DNA of 64,000 nucleotides from Kamptonema formosum PCC 6407 (GTDB lineage: Bacteria > Cyanobacteriota > Cyanobacteriia > Cyanobacteriales > Microcoleaceae): positions 1,165,644 to 1,229,643 of the forward strand of contig NZ_KB235903.1 of the NCBI RefSeq assembly GCF_000332155.1. The letters are read 5' to 3'. Position 1 is the first letter of the stretch, and each line of letters opens with the position of its first letter. The notes below the pieces were generated by a model. That model was given only the letters and a program-made list of their open reading frames with translations, was not told the DNA's origin and did no database searches. The translations under genes and the position numbers were made by a program. Below are positions 58,622 through 64,000 of the stretch, in pieces.

Positions 58622-59803
58622 ATGACATTAGACTGGATTAGCCCCGCCGACAGATTACAAGCATTACCGCCCTACGTATTTGCCCGCCTCGACGAACTCA
58701 AAGCCCGCGCGCGCGAACAAGGACTAGACTTAATCGACTTAGGAATGGGGAACCCAGACGGCGCAACGCCCCAGCCCGTAGTAGAAGCTGCGATCGCAGC
58801 AGTTCAAAACTCAGCAAATCACGGCTATCCCCCCTTTGAAGGAACCGCCAGCTTCCGCAAAACCATTACCAACTGGTATCGCCGCCGCTACAACGTCGAA
58901 CTCGATCCTAATAGCGAAGCCTTGCCATTATTAGGTTCAAAAGAAGGCTTAACTCACCTCGCGATCACCTACATCAACCCCGGCGACTTAGTATTAGTAC
59001 CATCCCCCGCCTATCCCGCCCACTTTCGCGGCCCTGCGATCGCTGGCGGCAAAATTCACAGCATAATATTAAAGCCCGAAAACGACTGGGTAATCGACTT
59101 AGCCGATATTCCGGACACAGTAGCCGAACAAGCCAAAGTCCTCTATTTCAACTATCCCAGCAACCCCACAGGCGCAACCGCCCCCCGCGAATTTTTCAAA
59201 GATATAGTCGCCTTTGCCCACAAATTTCAAATCTTGCTAGTCCACGATCTCTGCTATGCGGAACTGGCCTTTGATGGCTATGAACCCACAAGTTTGCTAG
59301 AAATTCCTGGCGGTAAAGACATCGGCGTAGAGTTCCACACTCTATCTAAAACTTACAATATGGCCGGTTGGCGCGTCGGGTTTGTAGTTGGAAATAGCCG
59401 GATTATTCAAGGTTTACGGACATTAAAAACTAACCTCGATTATGGCATATTTACCGCAGTCCAAACCGCAGCAGAAACCGCATTACAATTGCCAGATCGA
59501 TATTTGACCGAAGTACAGGAACGTTATCGCACTCGCCGAGATTTCCTAATTAATGGATTAGCAGAATTAGGGTGGAATGTACCGAAGCCTTTGGCGACAA
59601 TGTATCTCTGGGTTCCCTGTCCCCCCGGAATTAGTTCCACTGATTTTGCCCTAAATGTTTTGCAGCAAACTGGAGTAGTCGTCACCCCAGGGAATGCCTT
59701 TGGGAGTGGGGGTGAGGGTTATGTAAGGATTAGCTTGATTGCAGATTGCGATCGCTTGGGAGAAGCATTGCGGCGGTTGAAGCAAGCAAACATTCATTTC
59801 TGA
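58622..59803 (+). CDS. Class I/II PLP aminotransferase (aspartate/LL-diaminopimelate aminotransferase-like)
   Basis: A 393-residue fold-type I aminotransferase. LIDLGMGNPDGATPQPVVEA, NHGYPPFEGTASFR, PAYPAHFR and YFNYPSNPTGATA belong to the substrate and cofactor sites. The PLP lysine is in HTLSKTYNMAGWRVGF near residue 242. The subgroup includes enzymes annotated as LL-DAP, alanine (AlaC) or aspartate aminotransferase; I cannot choose among them. It lies 220 bp after the dehydrogenase on the same strand. Confidence 0.9.
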   Translation: MTLDWISPADRLQALPPYVFARLDELKARAREQGLDLIDLGMGNPDGATPQPVVEAAIAAVQNSANHGYPPFEGTASFRKTITNWYRRRYNVELDPNSEALPLLGSKEGLTHLAITYINPGDLVLVPSPAYPAHFRGPAIAGGKIHSIILKPENDWVIDLADIPDTVAEQAKVLYFNYPSNPTGATAPREFFKDIVAFAHKFQILLVHDLCYAELAFDGYEPTSLLEIPGGKDIGVEFHTLSKTYNMAGWRVGFVVGNSRIIQGLRTLKTNLDYGIFTAVQTAAETALQLPDRYLTEVQERYRTRRDFLINGLAELGWNVPKPLATMYLWVPCPPGISSTDFALNVLQQTGVVVTPGNAFGSGGEGYVRISLIADCDRLGEALRRLKQANIHF

Positions 59804-60205
59804 ACTAAAAATTAAAAATTGCATACCCATCGGCAATTTTTAACTTTTTAATCTGCTATCTATGATAGCATTTCCAGCAAATTACTTACGATCTGTCATT
59901 GCGAGCAAAGCGAAGCAATCGCAAGGTTTTGAGATTGCTTCGGGCTTAGTTTGCTTCACTACGTTCGCAACTCCTCAGATTGCTTCGTTCCTCGCAACTG
60001 CGCTTCTCTTGACGCGCGGAACACAGCGAACAATGACAAGTGTTTAACGGGACATGATATGAGGCATCTAAGCCCTATGATGTTACTTTCGGGAGATAAT
60101 TTTCTGGAACGAAAGCCTTTTTCTGCGATCGAAGTGACATCAGCGGGATGATAAGTAAATCTACCTAATTAAACATAAGATCGGGTGTAATGAGAGAAAC
60201 AAAAA
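59804..60205. other. Spacer with GAAGCAATC-type repeat element
   Basis: Apart from the terminator, the spacer holds a repeat at 59894-60038 beginning TGTCATTGCGAGCAAAGCGA and ending GAACAATGACA, with inner GATTGCTTCG copies at 59933 and 59978. Such CATTGCGAG/GAAGCAATC fold-backs are widespread intergenic repeats. Two short open frames over it are repeat-derived. Confidence 0.65.
59814..59850 (+). terminator. Probable terminator of the aminotransferase gene
   Basis: AAAAATTGC (59814-59822) and GCAATTTTT (59833-59841) form a 9-bp stem with a 10-base loop, followed by a T-rich tract. It begins 11 bases after the stop codon. Confidence 0.6.
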
Positions 60206-61267
60206 TTGAGGGATTTAAAAAATCAGAACCAAAAAAAATTGAAAGTTTCGAGCAAAAATCCGCAAAAAATCCTGCGTTTTTTGCAGAATGAAAATCTGGA
60301 TCTGCTAATCATATTTATTGCTCTCTTCATTATAGTTAGTGGGTTAGGTTTATCCTGGGCAGAACCACATTTATCCTTCATTGATGCTGTATGGTGGAGC
60401 ATCGTTACATTAGCCACTGTTGGCTATGGTGACATAGCCCCTACAACACTTGTTGGTCGGCTAATAGCTGTCGTTAATATGTTTATTGGCATCGGTCTAC
60501 TAGCCACATTCAGTGCGACAATGGCAACTATTTTAATAGGGAGAAAAATGAAAGACTATCTAGGTATGGGAGAGCGCAACCTTGAAAATCATACTATTTT
60601 GTGCGGATGGAATTATCGAGCGCGAGTAATTTTGAATGAATTGAGTATTGATACTCAAAATCAAGGAAAGTCAATGGTTTTAATTGCTGATATAGAAAGG
60701 AAGCCGCTAGATGAAATCGATTTTTTCTTTATCAAAGGTCAAGTGTGTGATGAAACCTTACATCGTGCCAACTTAGTTAAAGCTAAAACAGTGATAATTT
60801 TAGGTGACGATAGTTTAGAAGATACAGCTCGCGATGCTAAAGCTATTCTATCTACGCTGACTGTAGAGAGCATTAATCCCGATGCTTATACAATTGTAGA
60901 ATTAGTAGATCAAGCCTACGTCAAGACTTGTAAAAGAGCTAACGCTGATGAAATCATCGTTAGTAGCGATTTAAGCAGTATGCTGATTTCTCAAGCAGCG
61001 CTAAATCATGGCATTACTAAAGTCATCTACGAGATATTGCGCTCGGAAGATGGCAATCAATTATATAAAGTTCCCGTTCCTAAATCTAAGATTGGACTAG
61101 CATTTATAGATGTATTGATATATATGAAACAAACTTATCAAAGTATTGTTTTGGCTGTGCAAAAAGGCATAGAAGGAGAAGTTATTTCTAATCCTCCAGC
61201 AAATTATAAGTTAGAAAATGATGACTATTTAATTCTCATGGCCACTGAAAAACCCCGTAGCAGTTAA
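60206..61267 (+). CDS. Two-TM potassium channel with TrkA-N (RCK) and TrkA-C domains
   Basis: A 353-residue membrane protein. TM1 about 32-50, pore helix and selectivity filter TVGYGD at 71-76, TM2 about 83-108, then a cytoplasmic RCK domain (ILCGWNYRARVILNEL from 130) and a TrkA-C domain from about 265 ending NDDYLILMATE. By family knowledge it is a ligand-gated K+ channel like MthK. The RCK glycine pattern is CGWNYRA instead of GxGxxG, so nucleotide binding may be altered. The only in-frame start is a TTG at 60206; an ATG at 60190 is in another frame and stops after 33 codons. Confidence 0.88.
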   Translation: MRDLKNQNQKKLKVSSKNPQKILRFLQNENLDLLIIFIALFIIVSGLGLSWAEPHLSFIDAVWWSIVTLATVGYGDIAPTTLVGRLIAVVNMFIGIGLLATFSATMATILIGRKMKDYLGMGERNLENHTILCGWNYRARVILNELSIDTQNQGKSMVLIADIERKPLDEIDFFFIKGQVCDETLHRANLVKAKTVIILGDDSLEDTARDAKAILSTLTVESINPDAYTIVELVDQAYVKTCKRANADEIIVSSDLSSMLISQAALNHGITKVIYEILRSEDGNQLYKVPVPKSKIGLAFIDVLIYMKQTYQSIVLAVQKGIEGEVISNPPANYKLENDDYLILMATEKPRSS

Positions 61268-61406
61268 GTCAAAGGAGGAAGGAAGAAAAATTTAGTTATC
61301 TAGGAGAGAAGGAAGAAGGAAGAAGGAAGAGGGAAAAAGTATTACCAATTACCAATTACCAGCTAACAGTTAACAGTTAACAGTTAACCGTTAACCCTTA
61401 ACATTT
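61268..61406. repeat. Heptamer tandem repeats
   Basis: Contains an inverted copy of the AAATTTAGTTATCTAGG unit at about 61288, GAAGGAA heptamers at 61307-61330, ACCAATT heptamers at about 61345-61362, and CAGTTAA heptamers at about 61366-61390. These are short tandemly repeated heptamers of the kind known from cyanobacteria. Confidence 0.8.
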
Positions 61407-62552
61407 CTAAGAACTTTGAATTTCCTCAATAATCCAATCAAAAGTTTCAAGAACCTGCTTAAGAACCGATTCATCCTGCAAAGTAGATAAAGGCAAACTA
61501 GGGGAACGTCTCTCCCCAGGATCTATTGGTAGCGACAGACCAATAGAACTAAATTTAGACCGCAATTCTAACCATTTATCTCCCTGATTAAAGGGCCACT
61601 GGGAACCATAATTACTAGAAGAAATCTCCAGCCTTCCAGAAATATCAACAGTAAACAACTGATAAGGTTTTCTTCCTCTTTGATTAAGCTGAGCAGCAAA
61701 GCCTCCATAAGTGTCACCTGTTCCCCAGTGTACCTCAACTTCAGGGTCTTGACTTTGTACCCAGTCGTGGATAGAACTAGCCATTTCCGCCTCATCTTCA
61801 CCTCGCCTAGATTTCAATTCCTCAAAGAAAGAAACCTCATCCCAACGCCTTCTTTCACGAGTCGCGCTCGATTTTTTCTGCTGTGCTTCCGCCGTCTGGC
61901 CAATCACTCTAGGAACCAAGGTTTTTAAACCATCTTGGCTAACATATTGCTTAATTTCTAAAGCTAAAACCTCTACCGGGTCCATCTGTTCATTTAGAAA
62001 TTCTACCACTCGCCGCATTTCTGCGGAAATCTCTTCTGCCACAAATACTAAACGCAATTTACCAGCTTGCAAATTAGTTTTTACCTTCTGCCAAAACCGA
62101 TCCTCATTAGTATCAGCACCCAAAAATTCTTCAAAAATTTGTTCGGGATCGCGATTTTGTTCCCGGCAATTAGTTTCAAATAAACCAATAATTGACTCAA
62201 TTGGCCAATAAACTACAGCATTAGCAGCATAATCAAGCATTTGACCAGTTATTTTTTGCCGGGTATCCGCACTGCGAGCACGCTTAACTTCTACCAAAGT
62301 AGGAATTGCATCTTGGTCAAGAAACAAATGATCTAAAGACCAACGACCAGCAGTTTCCTCTTCACTTAACAGTGCCACTTCCCGTGAAATTAACAGCCAT
62401 CGCCTTGGTGTCGCTCTATCTATTTGATCGCCTGCTATTAGGTTAGGATAAGTTTCTAGCAATTCTTGAAGCTGATCTTCGGAATCATAGGGTTGTTCTG
62501 TCATTTCCACCAGCCGGTCGTCGTCCTGAATTAGATAAATGCCGCCGCCCAT
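61407..62552 (-). CDS. PD-(D/E)XK nuclease-like protein
   Basis: A 381-residue protein with no assigned name. The N-terminal half shows a probable PD-(D/E)XK nuclease core: an early helix (EDQLQELLETYP), Asp74 in SLDHLFLD, Glu88 and Lys90 in PTLVEVKRARS, then Gln104 in GQMLDYAAN. The middle has LRLVFVAEEISAEMRRVVEF. The C-terminal part (about 240-381) contains WDEVSFFEELKSRRGEDEAE and may bind substrate or partner. It stands alone without a methyltransferase, so repair, RNA or defence roles are all possible. AGGGGTAC precedes the ATG. Confidence 0.72.
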   Translation of the reverse strand: MGGGIYLIQDDDRLVEMTEQPYDSEDQLQELLETYPNLIAGDQIDRATPRRWLLISREVALLSEEETAGRWSLDHLFLDQDAIPTLVEVKRARSADTRQKITGQMLDYAANAVVYWPIESIIGLFETNCREQNRDPEQIFEEFLGADTNEDRFWQKVKTNLQAGKLRLVFVAEEISAEMRRVVEFLNEQMDPVEVLALEIKQYVSQDGLKTLVPRVIGQTAEAQQKKSSATRERRRWDEVSFFEELKSRRGEDEAEMASSIHDWVQSQDPEVEVHWGTGDTYGGFAAQLNQRGRKPYQLFTVDISGRLEISSSNYGSQWPFNQGDKWLELRSKFSSIGLSLPIDPGERRSPSLPLSTLQDESVLKQVLETFDWIIEEIQSS

Positions 62553-62605
62553 TAAAGTACCCCTAATTGATATTAGATGTTAGATATCAGATGTTAGATT
62601 GCGAA

Positions 62606-62640
62606 CAGAATAAATAAGTAATTTCAGCTTATTTATTCTG
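62606..62640 (-). terminator. Perfect AT-rich hairpin downstream of dapF
   Basis: A 13-bp perfect stem CAGAATAAATAAG (62606-62618) with its complement (62628-62640) and a 9-base loop lies 34 bases after the dapF stop. It could end dapF transcription or form part of the leader of the nuclease-like gene. Two TAGATGTTAGAT-like repeats lie next to it (62573-62600). Confidence 0.5.
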
Positions 62641-62673
62641 GTGTTCCGAGTGTTGCGGTACTGCTGTTGACGG

Positions 62674-63510
62674 CTAAATTTTGCCCGCAAATACTTGTAC
62701 TGCTGGCCCAGTCATATACAGCCTTTGATCGACCTGCGACCATTCAATTTGCAAAATACCGCCAGGGAGTTCAACCGCAGCTATGCGATCGCACTTTCCA
62801 GCTAACACTCCAGCTACCACAGAAGCACAAGCACCAGTCCCACAAGCAAGCGTAACACCAGCGCCTCTTTCCCACACCCGCATTTTCACGTAGTCTCGAC
62901 GTATAATTTGGATAAATTCTGTATTTGTCCGCTGGGGGAAAACCGCGTGATGTTCAAATAGCGGCCCAATAGTTTCTAAAGCAATAGCTGAAACGTCCTC
63001 TACAAAGGTAATACAGTGTGGATTTCCCATACTAACGCAGGTAACTAACCAAGACTGTCCTGCTACTTCTAGGGGTAACTCTACAACTTTTCGATCGGGA
63101 GATTCTAAAGTTGTGGGAATTTCCGCAGCTAAAAGTCGGGGTATTCCCATATCAACTTTTACCTGACCATCAGCTAGCAATTCTGGGGTCATAACACCAG
63201 CAAGAGTATCAATACGATACTGAGTTTTAGCATTGACACCTTCTAAATCAGCGATAAACTTAGCTAAACAGCGAATACCATTACCGCACATTTCCGCTTC
63301 CGAACCATCGGAGTTGTAAATCCGCATAGTATAGTCCGTACCATTTTGCCCTGGAAGAGCAAAGATTACGCCATCTCCACCAATCCCAAAGTGGCGATCG
63401 CACAACTCCTCTGCTTGCTGTAGGGTTAAAATTGGTTCTGACTGATGACGATTGTCAATCAGAATAAAATCATTACCTAGTCCGTGATACTTAGTAAACT
63501 CAATTGCCAT
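62674..63510 (-). CDS. dapF: Diaminopimelate epimerase
   Basis: A 278-residue enzyme that converts LL- to meso-diaminopimelate for lysine and peptidoglycan synthesis. Start [13 protein letters not shown], catalytic Cys75 in EMCGNGIRC and Cys223 in [11 protein letters not shown] are all present, as is GNPHCITFV. Length is normal for the family. It is divergent from hfq, a neighbourhood I recall from other cyanobacteria. Confidence 0.97.
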   Translation of the reverse strand: MAIEFTKYHGLGNDFILIDNRHQSEPILTLQQAEELCDRHFGIGGDGVIFALPGQNGTDYTMRIYNSDGSEAEMCGNGIRCLAKFIADLEGVNAKTQYRIDTLAGVMTPELLADGQVKVDMGIPRLLAAEIPTTLESPDRKVVELPLEVAGQSWLVTCVSMGNPHCITFVEDVSAIALETIGPLFEHHAVFPQRTNTEFIQIIRRDYVKMRVWERGAGVTLACGTGACASVVAGVLAGKCDRIAAVELPGGILQIEWSQVDQRLYMTGPAVQVFAGKI

Positions 63511-63549
63511 TTCAACGATTAGCTCCTAATTAACTTGATAAACTTCTAT

Positions 63550-63683
63550 AGGACTTACGCACCGTAACGCAAATATAAAGGTCTGAGATTGCTTCAGGCT
63601 GGCTGCGGACTTGCTTCGTACCTGGCAATTGCGATCGAGCTTGACTCGCGATCGCGGAAGATTGTACAGAGCGTGTAAGTCCT
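63550..63683. mobile_element. Small repeat element with AGGACTTAC ends between dapF and hfq
   Basis: AGGACTTACGCA (63550-63561) and GTAAGTCCT (63675-63683) bound about 134 bp. The inside has GATTGCTTCAGGCTGG and GACTTGCTTCGTACCTGGCA, a decayed copy of the GAAGCAATC repeat. It separates the divergent promoters of dapF and hfq. Confidence 0.6.
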
Positions 63684-63751
63684 CTTCCAATATCTTGACC
63701 GCTGACTCAACTCCTTACTCATTACCCATTACCTATTACCTATTCACGATT

Positions 63752-63964
63752 ATGTCTGAATTCGAGACGGGATTGCCCAGCATTCGCCAAGTTCAAACCT
63801 ACATCAAAGACAAACAAGAAGTAGAACTCAAACTCGTCACTAATGACCTTTTAGCTGGAAAAATTTTCTGGCAAGACCCCCATTGCATTTGCCTGCTAGA
63901 CGAAGAAAACACGCAGACTACGATCTGGCGACAAGCCATTGTCTATCTCAAACCCAAAAGCTGA
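63752..63964 (+). CDS. hfq: Cyanobacterial Hfq-like RNA chaperone
   Basis: A 70-residue Sm-fold protein: LPSIRQVQTYIKDKQEVELK forms the N-terminal helix and first strand, then LLAGKIFWQDPHCICLLDEE, and the short end WRQAIVYLKP. The canonical bacterial Sm2 motif YKHA is replaced by RQAIVYLK, as in cyanobacterial Hfq. In Synechocystis this protein works with the type IV pilus ATPase and affects motility. The ATG at 63752 gives the normal start; an upstream in-frame extension runs over repeat DNA and is not used. Confidence 0.9.
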   Translation: MSEFETGLPSIRQVQTYIKDKQEVELKLVTNDLLAGKIFWQDPHCICLLDEENTQTTIWRQAIVYLKPKS

Positions 63965-64000
63965 GGAGAGGGGAGAGAGGGAGCAGGGGAGAGGGGGAGC
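63965..64000. other. Purine-rich tail at window end
   Basis: Only GGGGAGAGGGAG-like purine repeats follow the hfq stop before the window ends. Confidence 0.6.

Noticed and set aside
59862..60151. Two short + strand open frames before the K+ channel gene
   Set aside because: They run through a GAAGCAATC-type dispersed repeat and overlap each other in different frames.
63611..63751. 47-codon N-terminal extension of hfq
   Set aside because: The extension is repeat-derived, and the ATG at 63752 gives the usual 70-residue cyanobacterial Hfq.

Overview
The window looks like chromosome from a filamentous cyanobacterium, most likely of the Microcoleus/Oscillatoria/Kamptonema kind. The evidence is the very many HIP1 octamers (GCGATCGC), the cyanobacterial short Hfq, the cyanobacterial form of RNase HI with a C-terminal extension, huge haemagglutinin-like surface proteins, and intergenic spaces full of heptamer repeats and small fold-back elements. 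No rRNA, tRNA, CRISPR array, intact transposase or prophage was seen. The species assignment is inference.

Region 1 (1-32277) holds three large secreted proteins on the + strand. Each joins an N-terminal two-partner-secretion haemagglutinin module (cut off by the window edge in the first) and a long beta-helix repeat passenger to a C-terminal CHAT (caspase-like) domain with an intact His/Cys pair. Between the second and third lie an M16 metallopeptidase, a peptidoglycan-binding C39-like peptidase, an AI-2E family membrane protein, RNase HI, a possible toxin/immunity pair, and an RTX/cadherin-like protein suited to type I secretion. No TpsB outer-membrane transporter is present here.

Region 2 (32640-50835) is an exopolysaccharide locus. 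It has a CheY-like regulator, a Wzc-type chain-length regulator/ATPase and a Wza-type export protein on the - strand. Facing them on the + strand are a Wzy/WaaL-like polymerase or ligase, a Wzx-like flippase, six recognisable or likely glycosyltransferases, one unrecognised protein, a sugar-nucleotide epimerase-like SDR and a WecG/TagA/CpsF transferase. Overlapping stops and starts (ATGA, TAATG) suggest co-transcribed groups. No initiating polyprenyl-phosphate sugar transferase is visible, so that step is probably encoded elsewhere.

Region 3 (51090-63964) is mostly housekeeping: a DUF362 protein, aspartate ammonia-lyase, an FAD monooxygenase, an iron-type alcohol dehydrogenase, a class I aminotransferase, a two-TM K+ channel with an RCK domain, dapF and hfq. 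Between these sit small conflict genes: a BrnT toxin with an enlarged antitoxin, a putative immunity gene preceded by a frameshifted toxin remnant, and a PD-(D/E)XK-like nuclease.

The best candidates for something undescribed are the cluster of exported haemagglutinin-CHAT fusions, whose passengers evolve by repeat amplification while the CHAT ends stay nearly identical, and the scattered small toxin/immunity modules. Functions are inferred from recognisable motifs; no database search was run.
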